A stretch of DNA of 64,000 bases from Jiangella gansuensis DSM 44835 (GTDB lineage Bacteria > Actinomycetota > Actinomycetes > Jiangellales > Jiangellaceae). The position numbers and the translations under genes were made by a program. Below are positions 28,150 to 38,974 of the stretch, piece after piece. The stretch covers positions 1,775,090-1,839,089 of the forward strand of contig NZ_KI911782.1 of NCBI RefSeq assembly GCF_000515395.1, written 5' to 3'. How positions within the stretch are numbered: the first letter of the stretch is position 1; every line of letters begins with the position of its first letter. The notes beneath the pieces were generated by a model that was not told the origin of the DNA, did not search any database, and was given only the letters and a program-made list of their open reading frames with translations.

Positions 28150-28803
28150 TCAATGCTCGGCGCGCAGCCAGGCGAGCACGGCCAGGACGCGGCGGTGGTC
28201 GTCGTCGGACGGCGGGAGGTCGAGCTTGGTGAGGATCGAGGAGATGTGCTTCTCGACCGCGCCCTGCGTCACCACCAGGAGCCGGGCGATCGCGACGTTG
28301 GTGCGACCCTCGGCCATCAGGCCCAGCACCTCTCGCTCCCGCGCGGTCAGTGTCTCCAGCGGGTCGCGGCGGCGGCGGGCGAACAGCTGCGCCACCACCT
28401 CCGGGTCGAGCACGGTGCCGCCGGAGGCGACCCGCTCCAGGGCGTCGGACAGGTCCGCCAGCGCGGACACGCGGTCCTTGAGCAGGTAGCCGACCCCGCC
28501 GGCGCCGTCGGCGAGCAGGTCGCCGGCGTAGGACTCCTCGACGTACTGCGACAGCACCAACACCCCGGTGCCGGGGACGGAGGCCCGGGCGGCCAGCGCG
28601 GCACGTAGCCCTTCGTCGGTGAAGGTCGGCGGCATCCGGACGTCGACGATGGCGACGTCGGGCCGGTGCTCGGCCACCGACTTGACCAGCGCATCGCCGT
28701 CGCCGACCGCGTCGACGACCTCGGCGCCCGCCTCACCCAACAGGCGGACGAGGCCTTCTCGCAGCAGCAGGGAATCCTCAGCCAGAACGACGCGCACCCG
28801 CAT
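28150..28803 (-). CDS. NarL/FixJ family response regulator (orphan)
   Basis: A 217-aa two-component response regulator. The receiver domain has the acidic pocket E9/D10, phospho-acceptor D54 in VDVRMPP, and K109 in YLLKD. A LuxR-type HTH follows (LTAREREVLGLMAEGRTNVAIARLL, then VEKHISSILTKLDL). No kinase is adjacent. The two HisKA_3 kinases at 33008-35502, which lack a regulator, belong to the class that phosphorylates NarL-type regulators, so they are candidate partners (inference). Confidence 0.9.
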   Translation of the reverse strand: MRVRVVLAEDSLLLREGLVRLLGEAGAEVVDAVGDGDALVKSVAEHRPDVAIVDVRMPPTFTDEGLRAALAARASVPGTGVLVLSQYVEESYAGDLLADGAGGVGYLLKDRVSALADLSDALERVASGGTVLDPEVVAQLFARRRRDPLETLTAREREVLGLMAEGRTNVAIARLLVVTQGAVEKHISSILTKLDLPPSDDDHRRVLAVLAWLRAEH

Positions 28804-28842
28804 AGCTTGCCAGGTCGCCCGGCCCGCACCGACGTGGCCGTC

Positions 28843-29442
28843 TCAGGAGGCGGGCTGGGCGGCGTCGCCGGTGGCCGTCGTGGTGCCGAACTCGCCGGCC
28901 CTGGCCTCGACGGACTCGACCAGCTTCAGGTCGGCCTGGGTGTGCAGGATGGCCGCCTCGACCGTGAGAGTCGCCAGCGTTCCCGACTGCTGGCCGCGGC
29001 GGCTGGCCCGCAACAGTTGCAGGTCGGTCTGCCGGGCCTCGTGCTCGACGCGGCAGACCGCGCGGATGGCTTCTGGCCCGCGGTGGGCGGCGGCGAGCAC
29101 CTTCAGCAGGAAGTCGTCTCGGTAGCCCGACGCGCGCGCGGTCGGCTTGGCCAGCCACTGGTCCAGGTCGCTGCGTCCGGCGGAGGTGATGAGGTACACG
29201 GTCCGGTCCGGGCGGGACTCCTGCGGCACCGTGTGAGAGCTGACCATGTTGTCGCGGTGCAGCCGGTCGAGGATCTGGTAGACGTGCCCGATGTTCAGGC
29301 CGCCCCACTGCGGCCCGACGGCCTTCTCGAAGTTGGCCTTGAGCTCGTACCCGTAGCTCGGCCCCTCGGCCAGTAGGGCGAGAACAGCATGCTGAAGCGG
29401 CACTCTCACACTGTACGGGCGATCTGCGCCTTTATACGGCAT
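28843..29442 (-). CDS. PadR family transcriptional regulator
   Basis: A 199-aa PadR regulator. The winged HTH reads PLQHAVLALLAEGPSYGYELKANFE (residues ~14-38) with the GGLNIGHVYQILDRLHRDN recognition region, followed by a C-terminal helical dimerisation domain (vir_C type). The start is uncertain: ATG 29442 is used, but GTG 29403 would begin VPLQHAVL as homologues do, and TATAAA at about 29427-29432 (minus strand) could be a -10 box for a shorter or leaderless message. Target unknown. Confidence 0.85.
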   Translation of the reverse strand: MPYKGADRPYSVRVPLQHAVLALLAEGPSYGYELKANFEKAVGPQWGGLNIGHVYQILDRLHRDNMVSSHTVPQESRPDRTVYLITSAGRSDLDQWLAKPTARASGYRDDFLLKVLAAAHRGPEAIRAVCRVEHEARQTDLQLLRASRRGQQSGTLATLTVEAAILHTQADLKLVESVEARAGEFGTTTATGDAAQPAS

Positions 29443-29626
29443 TCGTCAGGCGTGATCGAAGGTCGCGCACATTGTCATGCGGGTAGGCGCGAGTAGCCGG
29501 ACTCTGGGTGCGTGAGCGTGCTCGCGAGTTCGCCGGGTCGATCGCGCCCCGTCACGTGTTCGCCGTCCGTCGGCCACCTCCGATTGATCCGATATGTCCT
29601 GCCCAGCACTGTCACCGGAGGTCCGC

Positions 29627-31594
29627 ATGTCCGAGTCCCGCCCGTCGTCGTCCCCGGGAGAGGGTCCTGTGCCGGAAACGGCCGCGCCGGGGGTGCGTGT
29701 TCGTCGTGCCGACGGGCGTGGTGTCGCCCGACGTCGTCTCCTTCAAGGTGCGCTGGCGGCGCCCGCGGCGATCGCCGTGCCCGGTATCGTCGCGGCGTCG
29801 ACCGGCACGACCACAGGTACCGCGCACGCCGCGCCGGTGATCCCTCCGCGGCCCGGGACCTTCGACCCGGAGAGCCCGCGCTTCGCCATCGCCGTCGTCC
29901 CCGACACCCAGTACCTCTTCGACGAGGACCGCTCCGACCCCGAACCGCTGGCGGCGACCTTCCGCTATCTCGCCGAGCAGCGCGGCGTGGCCAACGTGGC
30001 GTTCATGACCCACCTCGGCGACGTCACCGAGCACGGCACCGAGGACGAGATCCGCCTGGCCGGCCGGACGTTCGAAGTACTGGACGGAGTGATGCCGTAC
30101 AGCGTGCTGGCCGGCAACCACGACGTCCCAGGGTCCACCGACGACCAGCGCGGCGACACCCCGTACCTGCGGGAGTTCGGTCCGTCCCGGTTCGGTGGCT
30201 CCGACACGTTCGGCGGTGCGTCGCCGGACGGCTACAACAGCTTCCACGTGATCCGGGCCGGTGCCCGCGAGTGGCTGGTGCTGGCGCTGGACTGGCGGGT
30301 GTCCGACGCCGGCCTGGCCTGGGCGCAAGGAGTGCTCGACGACCACCCGGCGCTGCCTGCCGTGGTCACCACCCACGACCTCGCGGCCGCCGGCGGCGAC
30401 GGCGTGGCCGAACTGTCCGGTCACGGCAGGCGGCTGTGGGACGGGCTCATCCGCGGCAACGACCAGGTCTTCCTCGCTCTCGGCGGGCACTACTGGCCTC
30501 CTGGCCGCACGGTGCTGACGAACGACGCCGGGCACGACGTCCACGTGCACATCACCAACTACCAGGACCGCTACTACGGCGGTGCCGGGATGATCCGGCT
30601 CTACCAGTTCGACCTGGTGCGCCGGACCGTCGACGTCGAGACGTTCGCGCCGTGGTTCCTGACCCGCGAGGCAGGGGAGCGCCCGCCGCTGGGCGCCGAG
30701 GTGATCGAGCTGACCGGCGACACCGACCGGTTCAGCCTCCCGCTGGACCCGGCCGTCCGGTTCGCCGGCTTCGCGCCGGAGCCGGCGCCGCCGTCGCGGC
30801 CGCCGACACGGGTGATCGGGCGAGACACCGTCGCCTACTGGCGGTTCGACACGCTGGGCCTGCGCGGCCGGGTGAGCGAGGGCGCCGTCGTCACCGACGG
30901 GTCCGTCGCCAAGGACCTCACCCGCAACGGCAACGACCTGGTGGTCCGGCGGCTGCACGACAGCGCCGCCGACGTGCTCACCCGGTCGCTGGACCACCAC
31001 GCCGGGGCGCCGGCACACGCCAGCCTCCGGTTCGACGGCGGACAGTCGCCCAACCGCGGCGCCATCCTGGAGGCCGTCGCCGACGCCCCCGTCAACGCGG
31101 AGAAGTTCCTCGGCGGCTACACGATCGAGCTGTTCGTGAAACTGCCCGAGCCGTTCGTCGGCAACCACGCCTTCATGGGCATCCTCAGCTGGCAGGGCCG
31201 TGCCGGCGACGCCGGGAAGACCGCCGGTTACTCGCCGCTGGAGCCGACCTGCAGCATCAACGTCTCGGGGGAGCGGTTCCTGCAGTACGTCCTCTACCCG
31301 CACGTGCAGGACGCGTCGCCGACGTCGTGGAGCCACGCGCTGCCGGTGGGCCGCTGGTTCCACGTCGCGGTGGTCAACGACGGCGAACGCACGGTCATGT
31401 GGGTCGAGGGGTCGCCGATCTCCCGGAACCCCAGCCAGCCGGCGCACGGCATCGCGACGCTCGGACGGCCGTTCACCCTCGGCGCCACCGGCTGGGACCT
31501 CGGGTTCGGGCAGGGCTTCTACGGTTTCCTCGGCGACGTGCGAATCAGCGGCCGGGCCCTGGAACCGGCGGAATTCCTGACGCCGTTCGGCTGA
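29627..31594 (+). CDS. Secreted metallophosphoesterase with LamG-like domain
   Basis: A 655-aa exported protein. A Tat-type leader (ARRRLLQGAL at ~34-43, then an Ala-rich hydrophobic stretch to ~residue 68) precedes a calcineurin-like phosphoesterase: VVPDTQY (D93), HLGDVTEHG (D132), LAGNHDV (N164, H165), later THD and GGHYWP. From about residue 420 a concanavalin/LamG-like domain follows (YWRFDTLGLRG, SLRFDGGQ, YTIELFVKLP). ATG 29627 follows GGAGG by 5 nt. It probably hydrolyses phosphoesters outside the cell, with the LamG part binding a polymer. Confidence 0.88.
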   Translation: MSESRPSSSPGEGPVPETAAPGVRVRRADGRGVARRRLLQGALAAPAAIAVPGIVAASTGTTTGTAHAAPVIPPRPGTFDPESPRFAIAVVPDTQYLFDEDRSDPEPLAATFRYLAEQRGVANVAFMTHLGDVTEHGTEDEIRLAGRTFEVLDGVMPYSVLAGNHDVPGSTDDQRGDTPYLREFGPSRFGGSDTFGGASPDGYNSFHVIRAGAREWLVLALDWRVSDAGLAWAQGVLDDHPALPAVVTTHDLAAAGGDGVAELSGHGRRLWDGLIRGNDQVFLALGGHYWPPGRTVLTNDAGHDVHVHITNYQDRYYGGAGMIRLYQFDLVRRTVDVETFAPWFLTREAGERPPLGAEVIELTGDTDRFSLPLDPAVRFAGFAPEPAPPSRPPTRVIGRDTVAYWRFDTLGLRGRVSEGAVVTDGSVAKDLTRNGNDLVVRRLHDSAADVLTRSLDHHAGAPAHASLRFDGGQSPNRGAILEAVADAPVNAEKFLGGYTIELFVKLPEPFVGNHAFMGILSWQGRAGDAGKTAGYSPLEPTCSINVSGERFLQYVLYPHVQDASPTSWSHALPVGRWFHVAVVNDGERTVMWVEGSPISRNPSQPAHGIATLGRPFTLGATGWDLGFGQGFYGFLGDVRISGRALEPAEFLTPFG

Positions 31595-31725
31595 ACCGGC
31601 CGTCGCCACTGGTTCGCGGCCCGAGGGCGTTGACCTGGACTGACGCAGGCAGCTGCGGATGGATAGCCGCCATTTGTACGGCTGCCGACAAGACAGTGGA
31701 CACCTCCATCGGTCACCATGGGGGC

Positions 31726-32883
31726 GTGGCGGACCCGACAGATCATGCGGCGGCCCGGCGCAGCGCACCTGCCAGACGCGCTCGCCGGGTCGTTGCTCTG
31801 CTGGCCGCCCTCGCCGTCCTGACGCTGGTCGGAGTCCTGGTCGTCCCGGTCGCGCTGCCGAATCTGGCGGCCGCCATGGAGCGCAATCCGCTCATCCCGG
31901 TTCTGGTGGCGGCGTGCTGGGTGCTGGCGACCATGTCGTCCATCACCGGCAAGCGGGTCATCGCCGCCGGCCACCTCGACTGGACCGCCACCGCTTCGGC
32001 GCACATCGGCGGCACGGTGGCCAACCGCGTGGTGCCGGCAGGAGTTGGCGCGGCGGGCGTCTTCGTCGCCGCCCTGCACCGCGGCGGCGCCTCCACGACG
32101 GTGGCGGCCGGGGTGGTCGCGCTGTGGGCGGGCGCCGGTGGGCTGGCACACGGCAGCGGACTGCTTCTGGGCGCGGCCTGGCTGCGCGAGGGTTGGTACG
32201 GCGTGCTCACGGTCTGCGTTGCTGCGGCCGCGCTCGCCATCGCGGTCCGGCTCCTCGCGCCGCGGGTGATCGTCGCCGTCCGCGCGAGCCGGTGGGCTCG
32301 CCGCCGGGCAGCGCGCCGGTTCGCCCGCGGCGCCCTGCGGTCGCGGCGGTGGAGCGTGGCGCCCGGCGGCCGGATCGACCAGGCACGGACTGCCGGGCGT
32401 GACTTGCTCGCGGCGGTCCGGGCCCGGCCGGTGCTCGCGCTGACGGCGGTGGCCGCTCAACTGGCGGCGACGCTGTGCCTGGCGGCCGGGTTCGCGACGG
32501 CGGCGTCCGGCCTCGGTGTGCCGGTGAGCCTCGGCGTCGGGATGGCCGCCTACCTGGCCGGGACCGCGATGGCCGCGGCCATGCCCACTCCGGCCGGCAT
32601 CGGGTCGACGGAGGCCGCCCTGGTGGGAGCGCTGATGCTGGCGGGGTCCGGCGTCGGCGAGGCGCTGCCGGCCGTGCTGCTGTTCCGGGCGGTGGTGCTG
32701 CTGGCGCCTGTCGTGACGGCGACGCTGATGGGCGCGGCCTGGCTGGCACGCCGGGCGGTGCGGCGTCTCGCCACGGCGGGAAGCTCGGGTACCGCGGTGG
32801 TCCCCGGGGCCGCTCCCGGCCTCGGTCCCGAGATCGGCGGGGGTCCGTACGGCCGCTCCGCGGTGCCGAGCCGCGACGTGTGA
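31726..32883 (+). CDS. Lysylphosphatidylglycerol synthase TM-like (UPF0104) membrane protein
   Basis: A 385-aa polytopic membrane protein with about eight hydrophobic helices, matching the LPG-synthase transmembrane region family (PF03706). Family landmarks: GKRVIAAGHLDWTATASAHIGGTVANRVVPAGVGAAGV and, near the C-terminus, MPTPAGIGSTEAALVGALMLAG. There is no cytosolic aminoacyltransferase domain, so it is a stand-alone flippase-like or glycolipid-related protein. The start is GTG 31726. The C-terminal 35 residues are a Gly/Pro-rich tail. Confidence 0.82.
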   Translation: MADPTDHAAARRSAPARRARRVVALLAALAVLTLVGVLVVPVALPNLAAAMERNPLIPVLVAACWVLATMSSITGKRVIAAGHLDWTATASAHIGGTVANRVVPAGVGAAGVFVAALHRGGASTTVAAGVVALWAGAGGLAHGSGLLLGAAWLREGWYGVLTVCVAAAALAIAVRLLAPRVIVAVRASRWARRRAARRFARGALRSRRWSVAPGGRIDQARTAGRDLLAAVRARPVLALTAVAAQLAATLCLAAGFATAASGLGVPVSLGVGMAAYLAGTAMAAAMPTPAGIGSTEAALVGALMLAGSGVGEALPAVLLFRAVVLLAPVVTATLMGAAWLARRAVRRLATAGSSGTAVVPGAAPGLGPEIGGGPYGRSAVPSRDV

Positions 32884-33007
32884 CGTGTGTTCTGAGCTGC
32901 AAAGCCGGTTGACACCATGCTGCTGAACTGCGACACCGCGGCGGTTGCTGGATGGGGCAGCCCGTGGTGACCAGGAATCCGCAGTCATCGGCCGGCCGTC
33001 CGCCGGC

Positions 33008-34219
33008 TCACGAAGCCGCGAGGGGCAACTCCGCGCTCACCGTGGTCCCGTCGCCGGGTGGGCTGGCGATGTCGAGCCGGCCGTCCACACCGGCCAGCCG
33101 GTCGGCCAGTCCGGCCAGGCCGTGGCCCTTGCCGAGGTGGGCGCCGCCGCGGCCGTCGTCGGTGACCTGGACGTGCACGCTGTCACCGACCCGCACGACG
33201 GAGACCGCGCACTGGGTGGCGTCGCTGTGCTTGGCGACGTTGGTCAGTGCCTCGGTGACGACGAAGTAGGCCGCGTTCTCGATCGGCGTGGGCAGCCGGT
33301 CGACGGCCACGTCCAGGGTGGTGGGGACGGGGCAGCGGGCACTCGCCGCGGCCAGGGCGGCGGCCAGGCCGCGGTCGGTGAGGATGGGCGGCGCGATGCC
33401 GCGGGACACCGCCCGCAGCTCCGCCAGGGCCTCCTTCGTCTGCAGGACGGCACCCTCGAGCAGCGGCTTCGCGGTCTGCGGGTCCTCGTCGAAGCGTCGC
33501 TGGGCCGACTCGAGGTCCATGGTGAGGCGCACCAGGCGTTGTTGCGGGCCGTCGTGGATGTCGCGCTCGACCCGGCGCAGCGTGTCCGCCTCGGCCTGCA
33601 CCACCGACTCACGGCTGCGGCTCAGCTCCTCCGCCCGCGCCCGCAGCGCCGCCGTCTCGTTCGTCAGCAGCCCCCACACCAGCGACGACTCCAGCGCGGC
33701 CACCCCACGCAGGATGTGCGCCAGCACCAGCGGCAGGCCCCGGAAACCGCCGCCGCCGGCCACCAGCCAGGCCAGCGCGATCAGCAGGGAGATGCCGATG
33801 GAGAACGCCAGCCACGTCACGGTGACCGACCAGGTGAACACCCGCACCGGCAGGATCAGCACGCAGAAGCCCAGGTCGCGCCACGACTGCCGGTCACGCA
33901 GGTGCTTCAGCACCCGGCCGCTCTGCTCGGCCGAGGCGTAATGGACCGGCCCGACCTCGCGCTTCTCCATCCAGCCGACCCGGGTGCGCTCGAGCGCGCT
34001 GAACCGGCGGGCCAGCAGCAGCGTCCCGGCCAGGATCGCGACGCCGACGAAGGCGAGGACGGCCAGTCCGACACCGAGCGCCAGCCCGACGATCATGACG
34101 ACGAAGGCGGCGATGGCGATCGGCAGCCCGGGCAACAGGTAGCCGAGGTCGCGGCCGATCTGCCGCCAGGAGGCCGACGGGCGGCCCGGGTCGGTGGCGG
34201 GCTCGTGGTCGACGGTCAC
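33008..34219 (-). CDS. Sensor histidine kinase (HisKA_3), copy B
   Basis: A 403-aa membrane histidine kinase. The N-terminal half has four hydrophobic helices (two near residues 25-70, two near 110-165). The HisKA_3 phospho-acceptor is H222 in ERDIHDGPQQRL; the ATPase has EALTNVAKHS, DDGRGGA and GHGLAGLADRL. The GTG start overlaps the stop of the upstream kinase (GTGA). The C-terminal half is almost identical to that paralogue, with a 130-bp block of complete DNA identity (33054-33183). No response regulator is adjacent. Confidence 0.92.
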   Translation of the reverse strand: MTVDHEPATDPGRPSASWRQIGRDLGYLLPGLPIAIAAFVVMIVGLALGVGLAVLAFVGVAILAGTLLLARRFSALERTRVGWMEKREVGPVHYASAEQSGRVLKHLRDRQSWRDLGFCVLILPVRVFTWSVTVTWLAFSIGISLLIALAWLVAGGGGFRGLPLVLAHILRGVAALESSLVWGLLTNETAALRARAEELSRSRESVVQAEADTLRRVERDIHDGPQQRLVRLTMDLESAQRRFDEDPQTAKPLLEGAVLQTKEALAELRAVSRGIAPPILTDRGLAAALAAASARCPVPTTLDVAVDRLPTPIENAAYFVVTEALTNVAKHSDATQCAVSVVRVGDSVHVQVTDDGRGGAHLGKGHGLAGLADRLAGVDGRLDIASPPGDGTTVSAELPLAAS

Positions 34220-35502
34220 GTCGTGCTCGTCGCCGGGATGGGCAGGTCGGCGCTGATGGTGGTGCCGCCACCGGGTGGGCTGGCGATGTCGAGCCGGCCG
34301 TCCACACCGGCCAGCCGGTCGGCCAGTCCGGCCAGGCCGTGGCCCTTGCCGAGGTGGGCGCCGCCGCGGCCGTCGTCGGTGACCTGGACGTGCACGCTGT
34401 TGCCGACCCGGAGCACCGAGACGTGGCACCGTGCGGCGTCGCTGTGTTTGGCGACGTTGGTCAGTGCCTCGGTGACGACGAAGTAGGCCGCGTTCTCCAG
34501 GGCGGTGGGCAGCCGGTCGACGGCCACGTCGAGGGTGGTGGGGACGGGGCAGCGGGCGGTGGCCGCGGCCAGGGCGGCGGCCAGGCCGCGGTCGGTGAGG
34601 ATGGGCGGCGCGATGCCGCGGGACACCGCCCGCAGCTCGGCGAGCGCCTCCTTGGTCTGCATGACAGCGCCTTCGAGCAGGGGGCGAGCCGTGTCGGGAT
34701 CCTCGTCGAAGCGCCGCTGGGCCGACTCGAGGTCCATGGTGAGGCGCACCAGGCGTTGTTGCGGGCCGTCGTGGATGTCGCGCTCGACCCGGCGCAACGT
34801 GTCCGCCTCGGCCTGCACGACGGCCTCGCGGCTGCGGCTCAACTCGTCCGTGCGGGCCCGCAGGGCGGCCGTCTCGTTGGTGAGCATGCCCCACACCAGC
34901 GACGACTCCGTCACGGCCAGCGCACGCAGCACGTACGGCAGGGTGGACAGGAAGACGAGGCCGATGGTGGTGGTCAGCGCGACGTCGGCGAGCCGGCCGT
35001 CGCCCATACCGATCAACTCGGCCAGGGTTTCGTTGTCGGCGTCGTTGCGCGGAAGCGACCATTCCCACAGCACGTAGGTGGTTCCGCCGAGCGCGGCAGC
35101 GGCCCAGGCGATGGTCATGGACCAGGTGAAGCACCGGATCGGCAGGATGAGGATGCCGAAGCCCCACTCGCGCCAGGCCAGTGGGTCGCGCAGGTAGCCG
35201 AAGAGCCGCCCGAGGCCGCTGCCCGTCGGCGAGCGGTGGTGGGCGGGGCCGACCGGGCGTCCCTCCATGGCGGCGACCCTGGCCCGCTCGGCGATGGCGA
35301 AGCCGCGTGCGGCGGCGAACATCGTGATCCACACGATGAGGCCCAGGAACGCCAGCACGAACAGGCCCGCGCCGAGCGCGAACCCGGTGACCATGACGGT
35401 GAAGGAGGCGATGGCGATGGGGAGGCCCGGCAGGAGGTAGCCGAGGTCGCGGGGGACCTGTCGCCAGCCGGCTCGGGGCCGGTCCGTAGATGGCGTGTTC
35501 AT
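34216..35502 (-). CDS. Sensor histidine kinase (HisKA_3), copy A
   Basis: A 428-aa paralogue of the kinase at 33008-34219. H244 in ERDIHDGPQQRL is the phospho-acceptor, with the same ATPase boxes. The membrane-spanning sensor half is clearly more diverged (an extra segment LPRNDADNETLAELIGMGDG between helices), so the two probably sense different signals or form heterodimers. Its start overlaps the stop of the acyltransferase-like gene (ATGA) and its stop overlaps the next kinase. Confidence 0.92.
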   Translation of the reverse strand: MNTPSTDRPRAGWRQVPRDLGYLLPGLPIAIASFTVMVTGFALGAGLFVLAFLGLIVWITMFAAARGFAIAERARVAAMEGRPVGPAHHRSPTGSGLGRLFGYLRDPLAWREWGFGILILPIRCFTWSMTIAWAAAALGGTTYVLWEWSLPRNDADNETLAELIGMGDGRLADVALTTTIGLVFLSTLPYVLRALAVTESSLVWGMLTNETAALRARTDELSRSREAVVQAEADTLRRVERDIHDGPQQRLVRLTMDLESAQRRFDEDPDTARPLLEGAVMQTKEALAELRAVSRGIAPPILTDRGLAAALAAATARCPVPTTLDVAVDRLPTALENAAYFVVTEALTNVAKHSDAARCHVSVLRVGNSVHVQVTDDGRGGAHLGKGHGLAGLADRLAGVDGRLDIASPPGGGTTISADLPIPATSTT

Positions 35503-36668
35503 GCCTCCACCTTTCCTGTTGCAGTGAGCGTAGACGAGCCGGTCACCTGGTGACTTGGGAGTGGGGTTGTCCCCACCGCGAGCCGTTCGATCCGGCCGGT
35601 GACGTGCACCAGCGCGGCGAGCACGACCCCGGCGGCCAGCAGCCGCCACGGTGCGTCGTCGTACCAGGCGGCGCTGAACGGCGGCGGTGGCCGGTAGCCC
35701 AGTCGGGTCGACACGCCGGCGACGGCGACGGCCGCCGGCAAGTGCCACAGATAGACGGCCGGCAGCCGGCGCGACAGCCAGGTCAGTCCACGCCGGACGG
35801 TGAACGGCGCGGCCCACCGCCGGATCAGCGGCCGGGCGGCGAGCGCCAGACCCACCAGGCCGGCGGTCGCCGCCAGCAGCAGTCCCGCCGACGGGACCGG
35901 GCTGACCGCGCGGTCGCTCGCGGCGAGCGCACCCACGGCCAGGGTCACCGCGACGGCGGCCCCGCCGGCCACGGCCAGACCCAGCGCGGCACGCGTGCGC
36001 AGCCGGTCCAGCCCGCCGGAACCGGCCAGCATCCCGGCCTGATGGGCGACGACCCACCCAGCGAGGACACCGATGCCGCCCAACGTGTCGGCGAACCGGC
36101 CAGCCGTCTCGCCGAGTTGGCCGGCGGTCTCGCCGAACCTGGCGACGGTGCCGAACCGGACGACGTCGACGGCGACGGCCACCGCCGCCAGCCCCACGAT
36201 CTCGAGGCCGCGCCAGCGGCGGTGCAGCTGACGCAGTGCCGGCGCCATGGCGGCGGTGAGCAGCAGCGCCGCCGGGGCCCACAGCAGCCGGCCGGCACCG
36301 TCGACGACGGGCAGGGCGACCGCGGCGAACGGCACCGCGACGACGATGAGCCGGCGGGCCTGCCCGAGGAGGCGCCGCCGCCCGCTGCCGTCGTGCCACC
36401 CGCCGGATGCTCCGGCGGCGGGGCTGCCGGCCGCGGCATGTGCTCCGGCTGCGGCGAACGCGAGCGGCGCGGTGAGCGTGATCGTCGTCGCGTCGGCCGC
36501 GACGGGGGCGGCGCCGTCCACCGACAACGCCCGCAGCCAGTGCAGGGCGACCAGGACGGCGACGGCCGAGACGGCGAGCACCTCGGCGAAGGCGTCCCGC
36601 GCCGGGGCGGCCGGATCCGCGCCGGGCAGGGTGGCCGCCGGGCCGGTCGACTTCGCGGAGGTGCGCAC
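35499..36668 (-). CDS. Acyltransferase-3-like polytopic membrane protein
   Basis: A 389-aa Ala/Val-rich membrane protein with about ten helices. The segment LPAVYLWHLPAAVAVAGV resembles the last conserved helix of acyltransferase family 3, and an early helix has VLVALHWLRALS where the family has a catalytic His. The match is weak, so it may be a degenerate or non-catalytic member. It begins the operon with the two histidine kinases (four-base overlap), suggesting a role in sensing or in envelope modification controlled by them. The start is GTG 36668. Confidence 0.6.
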   Translation of the reverse strand: MRTSAKSTGPAATLPGADPAAPARDAFAEVLAVSAVAVLVALHWLRALSVDGAAPVAADATTITLTAPLAFAAAGAHAAAGSPAAGASGGWHDGSGRRRLLGQARRLIVVAVPFAAVALPVVDGAGRLLWAPAALLLTAAMAPALRQLHRRWRGLEIVGLAAVAVAVDVVRFGTVARFGETAGQLGETAGRFADTLGGIGVLAGWVVAHQAGMLAGSGGLDRLRTRAALGLAVAGGAAVAVTLAVGALAASDRAVSPVPSAGLLLAATAGLVGLALAARPLIRRWAAPFTVRRGLTWLSRRLPAVYLWHLPAAVAVAGVSTRLGYRPPPPFSAAWYDDAPWRLLAAGVVLAALVHVTGRIERLAVGTTPLPSHQVTGSSTLTATGKVEA

Positions 36669-36723
36669 GTTCCACAGCCTGGTCAGCCGAGGCGCGCCGC
36701 ACAGCAGGGCCGACCGGACAGTT

Positions 36724-36747
36724 CATGGTGGGGATATCCCCACCATG
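36724..36747. promoter_or_regulatory. Perfect 24-bp palindrome upstream of the kinase operon
   Basis: CATGGTGGGGAT followed by its exact reverse complement forms a 24-bp palindrome with no spacer, 56 bp upstream of the acyltransferase-kinase operon and about 155 bp upstream of gatC. This is the size and symmetry expected for a dimeric regulator site controlling the leftward operon. Confidence 0.65.
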
Positions 36748-36903
36748 GACGCGGCGGCCGCGGAAGTCGGCGGACGGGGCGGCCGGCCGGGGCATAGCCT
36801 GGCGTAGGATCGCGGGGTCGTCCGGCGTGGCCGGCACGTCGGCGCGCAGGGTCGCGTCGCGCGGCCGCCGCACAGCTCCGACCACGGAGGAGTACCGCCC
36901 ATC

Positions 36904-37199
36904 ATGCCCTCGATCAGCCGCGAGGAAGCCGCGCACCTGGCGCGGCTGGCTCGCCTCGATCTCGCTCCCGACGAGCTCGACCATCTGGCCGGCCAGCTCG
37001 ACCAGATCCTCGGCGCGGTGGCACAGGTGACCGAGGTCGCGGCCGACGACATCCCGCCCACGTCGCACGCTCTCCCGCTGACCAACGTGTTCCGCGAGGA
37101 CGAGCCGCGCCCGTGCCTGTCCGCCGACGCCGCACTGGCCGGCGCCCCGGCCGCGGAAGACGGCCGGTTCCGGGTGCCGCAGATCCTGGGGGAGGAAGC

Positions 37200-37203
<4 letters not shown>
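36904..37203 (+). CDS. gatC: Aspartyl/glutamyl-tRNA amidotransferase subunit C
   Basis: The 99-aa small subunit of the GatCAB amidotransferase, which converts Glu-tRNA(Gln) and Asp-tRNA(Asn) into Gln- and Asn-tRNA. It wraps around GatA and stabilises the complex. The N-terminal [20 protein letters not shown] and the [23 protein letters not shown] segment are family hallmarks. Its stop overlaps the gatA start (ATGA). Confidence 0.96.
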
Positions 37204-38755
<1,552 letters not shown>

Positions 38756-38759
<4 letters not shown>

Positions 38760-38974
38760 ACGTCAAGTACCTGGCCAAGTTCGGTGGCAGCGCGCTCGGG
38801 GCAGCCGGTGCCATGCGCAGCCTCACCAAGGCACGCCGCGAGAACGACAAGCTGCGCATGATCGACGCCGTTCTCAGCGTCCTCTCCGTCGCCGTCACCA
38901 TCGCGATCGTGGTGCGTGAGCTGCGCGAGGAACAGGGCAAGAACTCCCGCGCGATCGACCTCGAGGACCACTAG
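38756..38974 (+). CDS. Small membrane protein between gatA and gatB
   Basis: A 72-aa protein with a basic N-terminal half ([17 protein letters not shown]), one hydrophobic helix ([18 protein letters not shown], ~residues 39-56) and an acidic tail. Its GTG start overlaps the gatA TGA and gatB starts on the very next base after its stop, so it sits fully inside the gat operon. I do not recognise a domain. It may tether or modulate GatCAB, or simply be a conserved hitchhiker. Confidence 0.75.

Noticed and set aside
29512-32883. One very long plus-strand open frame over the metallophosphoesterase and the next gene
   Set aside because: Its first two thirds are the wrong frame of the phosphoesterase; only the part from GTG 31726 has membrane-protein character and family motifs.
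31519-32988. Long minus-strand open frame opposite the LPG-synthase-like gene
   Set aside because: It encodes Arg/His/Gly-rich low-complexity sequence with no domain, a typical antisense shadow of a hydrophobic plus-strand gene.
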